A stretch of DNA of 64,000 nt from JAEUMW01 sp963734295 (GTDB lineage Bacteria > Pseudomonadota > Gammaproteobacteria > Burkholderiales > JAEUMW01). This document shows, piece by piece, positions 45,062-57,018 of the stretch (positions within the stretch are counted from its first letter, which is position 1; every line of letters begins with the position of its first letter). Location: positions 186,001-250,000 of the forward strand of contig CAVTGS010000027.1 of the NCBI GenBank assembly GCA_963734295.1, in the 5' to 3' direction. A program made the translations under genes and the position numbers. Below the pieces are notes generated by a model that searched no databases, was not told where the DNA came from, and saw only the letters and a program-made list of their open reading frames with translations.

Positions 45062-45505
45062 TCACCGGCGTCGCGCCTCGGTTGTAGCCGCAATGGCGTC
45101 CTGAAAAGCGGACATCAACGTGGCGGTGGACACGCCAATCATCAGTGCTCCATTGATGGCTTCCAGCGGGCCGAGCAGCTTGTATTTGGACGACATCACA
45201 ACGTCACCGTATCCGAGCGTGGCGAAGTTCACGGCCGAATGGTAGAAGGCTTCGCTGAACTGCTGAAACTCTTCGAGAAGCACAAACAAGAGCGCCCACA
45301 GGGCAACTTGTGCCATGTTGCCAATAACCAGGAGCAGCATCACGCCTGTAATTATCGCGACGCTCGACCAAAGCGACGGACTCCTTACCCAGAAATCATG
45401 TCGCCGGTAATACCGGATCGCTGCGATAACCAACAGCGACTGCAGGAGCAAACACGCAATCATGGTCGAAAAACCGAGGAAGAGAATCATCAGCATGGTG
45501 GCCAT
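45062..45505 (-). CDS. Two-helix potassium-channel-like protein
   Basis: 147 residues with about four hydrophobic segments. The pore loop NFATLGYGDVVMS (filter TLGYGD, residues 96-101) between helices at about 50-78 and 110-135 marks an Ion_trans_2 type channel. The first segment (about 5-28) may be an extra helix. C-terminal tail is short and basic (EARRR); no RCK/TrkA regulatory domain. Likely a K+-selective channel. Located 80 bp from the next membrane-protein gene on the same strand. Confidence 0.85.
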   Translation of the reverse strand: MATMLMILFLGFSTMIACLLLQSLLVIAAIRYYRRHDFWVRSPSLWSSVAIITGVMLLLVIGNMAQVALWALLFVLLEEFQQFSEAFYHSAVNFATLGYGDVVMSSKYKLLGPLEAINGALMIGVSTATLMSAFQDAIAATTEARRR

Positions 45506-45584
45506 GCGGTGGTCAGGACTTCGTGCGAAAAGGCGGACCGCGGCGAGCCACTCCTGTCATCATGGCTTCGCCATTAGAGGTTCC

Positions 45585-46802
45585 CTAGAACAATATGGCG
45601 AACAGTGTTTTCAGCAGTTCTTCCAGCGGCATCATGGTGAGCAACAGCGGCACAATCGGCACCAGCGTCGCGGCCGCGAGTCGGACGACGGCATCTCTCG
45701 TTATTGGCGCGATGCGCATGGTCCGCACCACCTCGTAACTGTTTGCCAGATCCGCGAGGGACTGGACATCGGCGCTGCCCACGAACGGCTCGTCGGCAGG
45801 CGCACCGCCGCGCAGCCACTTGGCATCGAACTCGCGCACGTAACGCTCGGCCAGCGTTCCGTATTCGCGCAGGCCCTTCCGCTTCGCCTGTGCAAGCTGA
45901 GGCGCGAACACCAGGAGTGGGCCGAGGACTGCGCACAGCAGAAAGATGACCAAGACGGCGATTTCAGCCTTGAACTGAGTCAGCGCGGCCCCGACGAAGA
46001 AGATGCGGTTGGCGAGCTGTGCGGCCAGCATGGCGCCGTGCGCGACGGCGAGCACCGTGAAGGCATAGACCGTCTCGGAAAGAAAATTCAGACCGCCGAC
46101 GCGATCCGGATGCGTGGGAACCACGCTCAACTCGATGCGCGACACTTGCCAGAGAAAGCGCGTCCAGATGAACAATCGGAAATACCAGCGCACCAAAAGG
46201 AACTGGAAGATCGGCAGGCTCACGTAGCCATACCACATTCCGGCGAGCGAGAGCTTCGAGCCCTCGGCGGATGGTGTCGCGTACCAGGTGGCCGCGTCGA
46301 GTGCCACGTACTGGCGCCAGACGATCAGGATACCGACCCCATACACGAAGGCGATCAGCAGTACCTCGGCGAGCACCGAGTTGCGCAGCCGGAATGCCGA
46401 CGCGACAGCGGCTCCGAACCGCGTCATCGCGTCTTCTGGAATTAAACGTCGTTCCAGGAATTGCTGCAGCAGGGGACGCATGCGCCGGTGCACCACAAGC
46501 TCGGCAATGATCAAAAGGGGCAAGGCCACCAGGAAGCGGATGTGAACTTCCACGTCCAGCAGGAACGGTACGGCCGCATTCCCGCCCAGCACATTTCCTT
46601 CGAGAGCCGAGAGCATCAGGAGAGGCAGCCAGGCGAGCAGCGACAGGACAATTACGCGTTGGCGCACCATCATCAGCGCATCGTCGGACAGGTGCGCCCG
46701 GCGCAGAAGCTGGAAAAGCGGCCCGCCCAGGACGAGCGAAAAATCCGGCGGGTTCCGGAGCAGATTCAGACCGTCAGAGGGGTCCGATGTGCGGGTTTGC
46801 AT
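45585..46802 (-). CDS. Polytopic membrane protein of unknown function
   Basis: 405 residues with about six to seven membrane segments (near 48-68, 88-108, 145-165, 190-215, 245-270, 280-305, 380-400). Conserved-looking loops include VHRRMRPLLQQFLERRLIPE, RWYFRLFIWTRFLWQVSRIE and VVPTHPDRVGGLNFL. The last contains a HPD motif seen in this uncharacterised family. I cannot name it. The gene precedes the K+ channel by 79 bp and may be co-transcribed. Confidence 0.78.
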   Translation of the reverse strand: MQTRTSDPSDGLNLLRNPPDFSLVLGGPLFQLLRRAHLSDDALMMVRQRVIVLSLLAWLPLLMLSALEGNVLGGNAAVPFLLDVEVHIRFLVALPLLIIAELVVHRRMRPLLQQFLERRLIPEDAMTRFGAAVASAFRLRNSVLAEVLLIAFVYGVGILIVWRQYVALDAATWYATPSAEGSKLSLAGMWYGYVSLPIFQFLLVRWYFRLFIWTRFLWQVSRIELSVVPTHPDRVGGLNFLSETVYAFTVLAVAHGAMLAAQLANRIFFVGAALTQFKAEIAVLVIFLLCAVLGPLLVFAPQLAQAKRKGLREYGTLAERYVREFDAKWLRGGAPADEPFVGSADVQSLADLANSYEVVRTMRIAPITRDAVVRLAAATLVPIVPLLLTMMPLEELLKTLFAILF

Positions 46803-47048
46803 TTGCGGTGTCTTCGCGCGGTGGCGAAGCTCATGCCGTCAGGCGAGTAAGGTCGGCCTACCCAGGCGAAACGCCAGCTCGGAATCCCTGTCCGCGGACT
46901 AGGCGCGGGCTACCTGAATGGCGACAACAGGAGCAATGACTTCGCGCAGGCAAACGCCGCGGGTGTCCCAGCGTTCATGGTCATCGCTCTCGCGCGCCGT
47001 CGAATTTGATGGTTCATTGCGCCGCCATAGGCCAAATCTTCGTCCGAC

Positions 47049-48466
47049 TCATAAATCTTCCTCCACCAGCGCTTGGATGCGTCCGGCTTTCATCGCCTTC
47101 ACGAGGGTCGCATGATCGCGTTTGGTCTGATCGGCGTAGGCTAAAGCGAACTCGCCTATGGCTTGGTCAAACTCATCCGTCTTGCCCAGATAGCCGGAGA
47201 TCGTCGCCGCATCCCCGGACTTGGCGTGGGCCCGGGCCAGGGTCCAACCGCAGTTTTCTGCGTAGCGCTTCAAGCCCACGGGCGACGCTCCCTCGACCGG
47301 CATGGAAAACTTCATGTCCCGCAGCTGGCGCACGAAGAAATCGCGCATCCGTCGGCTCCGCGTCCAACCCAAAAAGATGTCGCTGGAGGACTGCATCAGC
47401 CGTTGCCCCACGACCACCCGTTGTCCTTGATTCTCATAGGCGCCCTTGCCCGCATAGGGCTCCAGGACTGAGGGCCCGGCCTCCTTGAATTGCAGGAGGA
47501 GGGGATGATTCTCCGGGGAGAAGAACAGTCCGACCAAGCAGCGGGTACCCACGCTGCCGATACCCACCACTTTCACCGCCCAGTCTTCCATGCGGTAGCG
47601 ATCAAACAGAACCCGGCGATCGTCGGGCAGCGATAGGCGATATTCTTCGAGTGCCTCGCGAACTACCTCATCATGCTCTTCTCATCCGCATGGAAGAGAA
47701 CCGGTGGCTGATCAACCAGACGGCGCCGCCCCCCGACCTCGGCGCTGATCTTTGGAAACAGATATTCACCGATACGCTGGCGCGCCTTCTCAGCCATTTC
47801 CTCACGGAGCTTTCTTACCCCGGCGTTGGGCGCTTTCTTAGTGAGGGTTTGAATATCCAAACGATCGTACCAGACTTCCAGCGGGCTCTTTCTCGAATAG
47901 TCGCGCAAGTTCTCCCGGTACGCGCGTACGCACTCGACAGCGGCGTCTCGGGCGTCCTCATCGGAGTGGCCGTTGTCGCGGGCGGCCACGACAAAGCTGA
48001 CGCCTAAGCGTTTGACATCCCACTCCCAGGGTGCGGGCAGGGTTTCGTCGAAGTCGTTGAGGTCGAAGACCAGATTGCGCTCGGGAGTGGCAAACAGGCC
48101 GAAATTCAGGAGATGACAATCCCCACAGGCCTGTACCCGAAGGCCGTTGGCTGGGGTGGTCGCGAGATCGTAGGCCATGAGCCCCGCGGAGCCGCGCAGA
48201 AAGGTAAACGGACTGCGCAGCATTCGCCCATAGCGGATGGGGACCACTTCGGGAAGTCGATCCCGATTGGAGTCGTCCAGGACGTCGATGGGATCGCGTC
48301 GCTTGGGCGACGGCTTCCACTCGGCGTGGTGCTCGCGCGGCAAGGTCTCGCGCAGCGCCTTACCGGCGGTGAGACACTCTTCCCGGGAGCGAAACTCCGG
48401 AAGCTGAGCTTTGGCCGATCTGCCTTCGGACGCCGCTTTCTTGCGAGTTTTCTTCGTTGTCGTCAT
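47049..48466 (-). pseudogene. DUF2252 protein, one frameshift
   Basis: DUF2252 has a protein-kinase-like fold and unknown activity. The first frame (from 48466, MTTTKKTRKKAASEGRS) has a lysine-rich tail, then VPIRYGRMLRSPFTFLRGSA, GDCHLLNFGLF and the acidic motif FDLNDFDETLPAPWEWDVKRL. It breaks near 47672 after LFHADE. The other frame continues HDEVVREALEEYRLSLPDD, WAVKVVGIGSVGTRC, GWTLARAHAKSGD and the stop at 47049. Repaired length is about 470. AGAGAAG lies 5 bp before the ATG at 48466. The small lysine-rich gene is immediately upstream. Confidence 0.88.
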
Positions 48467-48505
48467 GGGACTTCTCTTTTCGGGATGGTCATTCATGCTG
48501 GCAGG

Positions 48506-48631
48506 TCAGTCGGCGTGTCGCGGACGGGGCACCTTCCCGGCGGCCAATCCCGCGAGCAAAGTACCAAAGAGCGGAACCCTCGCCGTTTTGCCTTTCGACG
48601 TTTTCTTGGGAGACTTCTTGGTTTTCGTCAT
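48506..48631 (-). CDS. Tiny lysine-rich protein, 41 residues
   Basis: MTKTKKSPKKTSKGKTARVP continuing LFGTLLAGLAAGKVPRPRHAD. An AAGGGG ribosome site precedes the ATG at 48631. The start resembles the lysine-rich N-terminus of the DUF2252 protein encoded 39 bp downstream (TTTKKTRKKAASEGRSAKAQLP), so one could be a split-off copy of the other's tail. Strongly basic, then a short hydrophobic run. An FNR-type box lies about 100 bp upstream. Confidence 0.55.
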   Translation of the reverse strand: MTKTKKSPKKTSKGKTARVPLFGTLLAGLAAGKVPRPRHAD

Positions 48632-48730
48632 GGAGTCGCCCCTTCTCGGCTAGTTAAACCGTGCACTCCGCTTTTCTGCTGCCTCACTCCCTCGATAAGG
48701 AAACGCTATGCCTCACATGAGAAATCGGCA

Positions 48731-48744
48731 TTGACGCAGGTCAA
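48731..48744 (-). promoter_or_regulatory. FNR/ANR-type box
   Basis: TTGACGCAGGTCAA is a perfect TTGAC-N4-GTCAA palindrome. Reading leftward, a weak -10 (CATAGC, 48709-48704) puts a start near 48697, about 41 bp from the box centre. It would control the small lysine-rich gene and DUF2252. Confidence 0.6.
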
Positions 48745-48925
48745 GGGCAGCATTGATTGGGACTCGCCGAACTCTTACACCTTCCGATCGGCGGCCTGAG
48801 GGCGCTGCCAAGGCCGGGACAACACCCCGAACAAGCGCTCGCGATACCGCTCCGTAAGCATCTGTGCCATCGCCGCCTCCGCTTGCCTGGATGTGTCCCG
48901 CCTACTTCATCTTGTTTGGTTCTTG

Positions 48926-51669
<2,744 letters not shown>

Positions 51670-51692
51670 ATCGGTTGCCTCCTGCCAAGCAA

Positions 51693-52176
51693 TCACAGTG
51701 TTGCGGGCCCGAGTGTTAGGGAACCGCCCTTTGCAAACCAAAGATCGTCATCGAGGGCCGATGCGAAGCAAGGCACCGGCTCGATCGCCTTAGCCTCCAG
51801 CCGGGAGAAACAGAGATAGGAACAGACAACGCGAGACGGTCGATGACGACGGCGATAATGTTCCAGACGATCACCGGATCGGAGCCGATCAGGTCGCCGT
51901 TCCAGATTCCACAGTATCTGGAAGCAACCCATGGCCCCCGCCATCCTGGGTTCATGCCCTGACTCGACCGACGCTTGAGCATTGCGACCAGGTCGGGAAA
52001 CGCCGTGAAGGTCATGCCGGAGCCCGCCAGGAATCCGACAGGGAAAAGGCGGACGCGATGAACTCATCGACGCCGCGAAGCCCCAATGGCGCCGCGAAAG
52101 AATGGCCGAGCGTCGCGAGCCCGATTACCACTGCAGCGGACCCCAGAAGAAGTCTAAGCCATGCCCCCTTTTTCAC
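51693..52176 (-). pseudogene. SemiSWEET/PQ-loop-like sugar transporter, frameshifted
   Basis: Fragments in three frames read together as a small membrane protein: KKGAWLRLLLGSAAVVIGLA (from a GTG at 52176), FIASAFSLS, then MTFTAFPDLVAMLKRRSSQG, MAGAMGCFQILW, LIGSDPVIVWNIIAVVI and a tail near LCFSRLEAKA. The pattern of a helix, a proline-containing PDLVxxLKRRSSxGMNP and a second helix pair resembles SemiSWEET. At least two frame changes are needed. It ends 24 bp before the glucosidase start, so uptake and hydrolysis of a sugar may be coupled. Confidence 0.5.
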
Positions 52177-52384
52177 TGGCGCGTTCCTCGGGCACGACGG
52201 GGCGGAGAAGCAAGTATAGCCGATCCGCGCAGCGAATCGGCTGCCCTGCGCGCCCGCTATGCTTCCGTCCACGGATCTTCCATTACGAACTGCTCCGGTC
52301 TTAGATGCGCCGTTGCGATCCAGGCGGCGACCGCCTCGCGCGTTTGTTCGGTGATCTCAAACTGGGCCGCCCGTTGGGTTTTCT

Positions 52385-52746
52385 TCCGAGTTCCTGAAGT
52401 TTCTGCGCACCATCGAAGCGTCCGTTCCAGCAGAGCTCGACGTCCATCTGGTCATGGACAACTACGGTACTAACACGCCCCTTCGGTTTGGTCGCCATTC
52501 GTGCTTCCACGCCCATTTCACGCCGACCTCGGCCTCGTGGCTCAACCAAGTCGAACGCTGGTTCGCGACCCTGACCGAAAAGCAGATCCGTCGCGGCACA
52601 CGTCGATCGATCCGCGAACTCGAGCGCCATCCGCGATTACCTGCACAACTACAACGCAGCGCCTTTCGTCTGGACCAAATCGGCCGACGCCCATTCTCAA
52701 CAGCACGGAATGCTTCTGCCTGCGAAGAGCAGACTCAGGACACTAG
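52385..52746 (+). mobile_element. IS630-family transposase relic (C-terminal half)
   Basis: Frames together read FLRTIEASVPAELDVHLVMD-NYGTN, FHAHFTPTSASWLNQVERWF, ATLTEKQIRRGT, IRDYLHNYNAAP-FVWTKSAD and the terminal RRADSGH with stop at 52746. This is the DDE transposase end of IS630 elements; VMDN holds the second aspartate and NQVE the glutamate. At least three frameshifts and a missing 5' half make it non-functional. Confidence 0.88.
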
Positions 52747-53004
52747 CGGCAGAACACCGCAGGCCTTCAGTCTTTGTTCGTTGTGGCCTTCATCGCGTTC
52801 ATGCGCCGCCGGCGCGATCGTGCGCGGTACCGCCGTGCTGTCGTGCTGTGTCCGTTGCTCGCACTGGCACGCGCGCGTCGGACGCTCCTCGGTTCCTCCC
52901 AGCACTGAAGGTCCGTGGGCGGGGGAGCCAAGGACGCGCGAAGTCGATAAGATGGAGCCCAGACGCACTGAAACGCGAGCGTTGCCCTTCACGGGGGGAT
53001 AACA

Positions 53005-55017
53005 ATGGCCAAGATGCGGGAAGCAAGCCTGTCGCGCTGGGCGCACCTGTTGTTCGCGGTTGCTGCCTGGAGCATGTCAAATACGGCGTCTGGATGGATC
53101 TACCCGGAGCACCGCGACATCGCGGTGTTGGCCGTCGAGGGGCTCGATCCCGAACGCAAGGCGGAGTTCGATCGCCTGTGGCAGGAGACACGAGTCGGTG
53201 ACGAGGGTCGTCTCTGCGTCCAGGGCGCCGACACCGGGCAGGGCGTCACCCCCGCGTGCATCGACTGGTCGGCGCTGTCAGGGATCGCCGGCGATCATTC
53301 GTGTTCGAGCCAGGAGATGCTGGACAATGTTCGCACAGCGGAGTGGCTTCTCCAGGTCGCCGATGTCGCGGCACAGCTCAAGGTCGATCTCTCCGCTATC
53401 CCGGTCACCGCGACCCAAGACCAGACTGCTGGCACTTCAGATGTCTTGGTCGACGCACGACGACGCTTGGCGGATGAAGCGAGTCGCGCCAGGCGTGTAA
53501 ATGCCCTGCGCGCGGCCGACACCCGAATGCAGCGCGCCGATCCCAAGTATGCGAGCCGGGCGGATTCCAATCTCGCCCACTTTCTGCTCGCCCGTCCTGA
53601 CACGAGCCTGGACACGAACGCCTACAAGGAACTGGCCCTACGACCGGGGTCGGAGCTCAACGCACCAGGCGTCTATGTCTGGTTTCACCTGAGCGCGCTG
53701 CAGAAGGCGAGCCGACTCGCCACGGAGCCACAGTTGTCGCCCGAAGAGCGCCGCTCGCTTACGCGGGCCATGCTCTTCGACGAGGCCTTCGCACTGCACT
53801 TCCTCGAAGACATGTACGCGTCCGGCCACGTCGCGGGTAGTTGGGGCGATGTATCGCAACGCAAGGGCACGCACGACTTCTATAACCAGAACGGTCTCGA
53901 AGTGTTCACCTGGAAGGGTCGCGACCGGACGATCGTACTAATGGGCGATGCGCACATGCGACCCGAGGATGCCGAGCTTGCCGCCAAGGCGGTGCGAACG
54001 AGCCTCGAGCAGGTGCTCGATACCGCGACCGGCCGGTCACGCGGTTACGACATTCCGTATGTTCCGATGGCCCCTTCTTCGCCCGACGCCCTGGACATCT
54101 GCAAGAGTGCCGCCTTCCCCCAGCGTAGCGAAGGCATGAGGGAGAAGGGGCAGTATGCGGCCGTGTTTGGCGAGACGCTCCGGGATACTCCAGTGCCCGG
54201 CCTGGGTCCAGGCTTGGGATCGCAGCCGCGCTCGCGCAGCGAGGTGGGGGCGTTTGTCGGACTGGTAGGTTCTATCGACGGCCGCGGGGTGAGCGGGGGA
54301 TTCGAGGCATCCCAAACGAAGAACGGCTTCGTCTACGGTCTCGATGTGGGGGTTCGCGCCGGCTTGGGGTTGGAGGGGGCACTAGGGGAAGCGGGAGACG
54401 GCCTGGCGTTTCTTCAGATCGGACTCACCTCCGACGCACCCTCGACCAACAAGTTCGCGGAAAGCGGATTCGGGTCGGCATTGAGCGGGAGCCTGGGTGC
54501 GGCGATCCCGGCGCGCACCGGCCTGTCCGGCCGCATCCGGATGCCGTACTACGCCATTCCCGGCGACCTCTTGTTCCTGGCGCCGATGTATTTCTTCGAC
54601 CGCGAGCGCTACACGCAGATGGCGGTCACCGCCAGCAACGGCGGTGTACTGGGTTTGCAAGCCGGCTGGGCCACGCGCTTTGGCCGCTTTCAGTTCGTCC
54701 TCGGGCGTGAGCTTGGCATCGTGGCATATGGACTCTTCAACACCGATCAATTGGTGGTACCGAGCGATCGCGCCGACGGCCTCGGACGGATAATTAACTA
54801 CAAGTCGATCTATTTCGAGCTGCCGATCGTCGAGTACCGTCCGTATCGGGCCTTTTCTTCCAACCAGAGCTCGGAGGTGACGTTTCAGCTCTTCGCGGGG
54901 ATCGACATCCCTTATGACTCTTCGGTCGAAAGGCCGATCGGCGGAACGCCCGCGGATCTGCAGAACGTCTACTCCATCGGGCTGCGCATGCTCTTTGACT
55001 GGAGGTACTACTGGTGA
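53005..55017 (+). CDS. Zinc phospholipase C-like protein with predicted C-terminal beta-barrel
   Basis: 670 residues, exported (signal about 1-30, then W31 at the predicted mature end). The N-terminal part (31-390) resembles zinc phospholipase C/S1-P1 nuclease: WIYPEHRDIAV (W31, H36), HFLEDMYASGHVAGSWGD (H265, D269, H275) and GTHDFYNQNG (H290). Metal ligands are assigned by eye. The C-terminal 270 residues have alternating short strands and glycine turns (FVYGLDVGVRAGLGLEG, GVLGLQAGWATRFGRFQFVLG) and end RMLFDWRYYW, an aromatic end as in outer-membrane barrels. Not recognised as a named family. Overlaps the next lipoprotein gene. Confidence 0.7.
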   Translation: MAKMREASLSRWAHLLFAVAAWSMSNTASGWIYPEHRDIAVLAVEGLDPERKAEFDRLWQETRVGDEGRLCVQGADTGQGVTPACIDWSALSGIAGDHSCSSQEMLDNVRTAEWLLQVADVAAQLKVDLSAIPVTATQDQTAGTSDVLVDARRRLADEASRARRVNALRAADTRMQRADPKYASRADSNLAHFLLARPDTSLDTNAYKELALRPGSELNAPGVYVWFHLSALQKASRLATEPQLSPEERRSLTRAMLFDEAFALHFLEDMYASGHVAGSWGDVSQRKGTHDFYNQNGLEVFTWKGRDRTIVLMGDAHMRPEDAELAAKAVRTSLEQVLDTATGRSRGYDIPYVPMAPSSPDALDICKSAAFPQRSEGMREKGQYAAVFGETLRDTPVPGLGPGLGSQPRSRSEVGAFVGLVGSIDGRGVSGGFEASQTKNGFVYGLDVGVRAGLGLEGALGEAGDGLAFLQIGLTSDAPSTNKFAESGFGSALSGSLGAAIPARTGLSGRIRMPYYAIPGDLLFLAPMYFFDRERYTQMAVTASNGGVLGLQAGWATRFGRFQFVLGRELGIVAYGLFNTDQLVVPSDRADGLGRIINYKSIYFELPIVEYRPYRAFSSNQSSEVTFQLFAGIDIPYDSSVERPIGGTPADLQNVYSIGLRMLFDWRYYW

Positions 55018-56114
55018 TGCGCGCAAACCTGCCTGCTGCAGCGCTCGCGGCGTCGCTGCTCGGCGGCTGTGCCTCGCAGCCGTTGATGCCTTATTCCGCC
55101 GACACGCCGCCCCTGGTCGTCGTCCCTGCCGCGCAGGCGGGCGTGCAGGACAAGCGGGCGCGGTTTCGCGAGATCTTCTGCGCGGTGCTCGAAGCACGGA
55201 AGCACGAGCTTCCCGATTACCGTTCTTGCGGCGAAGCGCTCACTCGCGTGGGGGTCGAGCCGGATGGTACCGGCAGGCTAGTCACCCTGGAGCCGTCGCG
55301 CCGGCGTCTCGTCGCTCTCCTGGTGCCGGGATTCGGCTACGACTGTTTCGAGTCCTGGCTGGAAGCTCCCGGCGCTGTCTCCACGCACCTGCGCGGACAA
55401 GGCTATGATCTCTCGCTGATCCCAGTCGAGGGTCTGTCCAGCACGACCCGCAACGCGAAGTTGATCCGCGATGCGCTCATGAGCATGCCCGCCGAGCCCG
55501 GCCCGCCTCGCATCGTACTCATCGGTTATTCGAAGGGTTCGAACGACATCCTCGAAGCGCTCGTGGCCTACCCGGAGCTGCGCCCGCGCGTGGCTGCATT
55601 CGTGAGCATCGCGGGCTCGATCGGAGGTTCGCCGCTCGCCAACGATGCCGAGCAGGACATGGCCGAGCTGCTGACCCGTTTTCCCGGTGCCAAGTGCACC
55701 GCCGGCGACCGCGGCGCAGTGGCGAGTCTGCAGCCCGCTACGCGCATGGCATGGCTCGCGGCCAATCCGCTGCCAAAGGAGCTTCGGTACTACTCGGTCG
55801 TGACCTTTCCGCATCCAGACCGGATCTCGTCGATCCTGAAGCAGCCCTACGACAAGTTGAGCCTTGTCGACGCGCGCAACGACAGTCAGGCGATCTTCTA
55901 CGATCAGGTGGTACCCGGGGGCACGCTGGCCGCCTACCTCAATGCCGATCATTGGGCGGTCGCCGTGCCAATCGCACGCACGCACACCACCATTGCGGCG
56001 TTGTTCGCAACACAGAACGCCTATCCACGCGAAGCGCTCGCGGAAGCCATTCTGCGCTTCGTAGAAGAGGACCTGCAAACGCCACAGCACCAGTTGGCAC
56101 CGCGAACGCGATGA
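55017..56114 (+). CDS. Alpha/beta hydrolase lipoprotein
   Basis: 365 residues (a GTG 3 bp upstream, in frame, is an alternative start). Lipoprotein signal MRANLPAAALAASLLGGC (C18). An unrecognised segment follows, then an alpha/beta hydrolase: LVPGFGYDCFESWLEAPGA, serine elbow IGYSKGSNDILEALVAYPEL (GxSxG) and a late ADHWAV segment likely holding the catalytic histidine. Start overlaps the stop of the phospholipase-like gene (TGATG), so the two are translationally coupled and probably act together at the envelope. Substrate unknown; a lipid or ester is plausible. Confidence 0.82.
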   Translation: MRANLPAAALAASLLGGCASQPLMPYSADTPPLVVVPAAQAGVQDKRARFREIFCAVLEARKHELPDYRSCGEALTRVGVEPDGTGRLVTLEPSRRRLVALLVPGFGYDCFESWLEAPGAVSTHLRGQGYDLSLIPVEGLSSTTRNAKLIRDALMSMPAEPGPPRIVLIGYSKGSNDILEALVAYPELRPRVAAFVSIAGSIGGSPLANDAEQDMAELLTRFPGAKCTAGDRGAVASLQPATRMAWLAANPLPKELRYYSVVTFPHPDRISSILKQPYDKLSLVDARNDSQAIFYDQVVPGGTLAAYLNADHWAVAVPIARTHTTIAALFATQNAYPREALAEAILRFVEEDLQTPQHQLAPRTR

Positions 56115-56223
56115 TCGAAGCCACTTGCGCAACGAATGTCGAGAGAAACATGATGCCGGCCTTGTGGTCTGCACAACTCAGACCGGTTCGCGAAACCGTG
56201 ATGTTCACCGCGGGTGAACAGCC

Positions 56224-56274
56224 AAGGCTTGAACGGGAAAGGCTTGAACGGGTAGTGAGGATCGGTGCTATATT
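56224..56274 (+). promoter_or_regulatory. Candidate promoter with 14-bp direct repeat, upstream of SYLF gene
   Basis: AAGGCTTGAACGGG occurs at 56224-56237 and 56239-56252 (15-bp period). TTGAAC of the second copy (56244-56249) and TATATT (56269-56274) could be -35 and -10, with a long 19-bp spacer. The repeat may be a regulator site. Confidence 0.45.
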
Positions 56275-56386
56275 GAATTCGGTTGCCGCTCTCCAGCGGA
56301 AGTTCTGCTTCGAGCGGGAGCCTGGCCACTCTCGACGCCGGCGGCGAGAGTGAGACCCGGTTCGCCGGCCACAAGAGGAGGACGTC

Positions 56387-56953
56387 ATGCGACTCCAAAG
56401 ACTCTTCACCGTCGGACTTCTGGCCCTTTCGTTCACCGCCACATCCGCATTTGCCGATAGTGCCGACAAAGCCAAGAAGCAGACCGAGATTCGCGGCAAA
56501 GTGACCACCACGCTGCAGGCCTTCTACAAGGCCGATCCGAAGCTCAAGGCCGAAGTCGAGAAGGCGGCCGGCTACGCCGTCTTCGGAACGTACGGCCTGT
56601 CGTTCATCGTGGGGGGTGCCGGCGGCACGGGTATCGTCCACGACAACAAGACCAAGAAAGAGACGTTCATGAGCATGGCGCAGGCCAGTGCCGGCCTGCA
56701 AATCGGCGCGTCCGAGACGAGCTATCTTTTCGTCTTCAACGACGCCGCCTCGATGCAGAAGTTCATCGACTCTGGCTGGGAAGCGGGTGCGTCTGCATCG
56801 GCCGGTGCCGGAGCGGGCGACAAGTCAGTCGAAGCAGGCGCTGGTGCCGGCGCGTTTACCGGCGGCAAGGTGTACACCCTGACGAAGACGGGTTTGCAGG
56901 TCGGCGGTGCGATTGCAGGCACCAAGTTCTGGAAGGACAAGGATCTGAACTAG
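56387..56953 (+). CDS. SYLF/Ysc84-type periplasmic protein
   Basis: 188 residues with a signal peptide (about 1-23, ending SAFA) and an AGAGGAGG ribosome site. SYLF features: ADPKLKAEVEKAAGYAVFGTYG, VGGAGGTGIVHDNKT, MSMAQASAGLQIGASETSYLFVF. A glycine-alanine-rich strand region (about residues 130-170) ends in KFWKDKDLN. Unlike the lipoprotein paralogue at 12820 it has no lipobox. Function in bacteria unknown; lipid binding is inferred from eukaryotic relatives. Confidence 0.88.
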   Translation: MRLQRLFTVGLLALSFTATSAFADSADKAKKQTEIRGKVTTTLQAFYKADPKLKAEVEKAAGYAVFGTYGLSFIVGGAGGTGIVHDNKTKKETFMSMAQASAGLQIGASETSYLFVFNDAASMQKFIDSGWEAGASASAGAGAGDKSVEAGAGAGAFTGGKVYTLTKTGLQVGGAIAGTKFWKDKDLN

Positions 56954-57018
56954 GCGAACCGCCAACGTTCGGTCCCACGTCCGCACCCGCTTCCTTTCAC
57001 CTTGGGAGGACACTTGCC

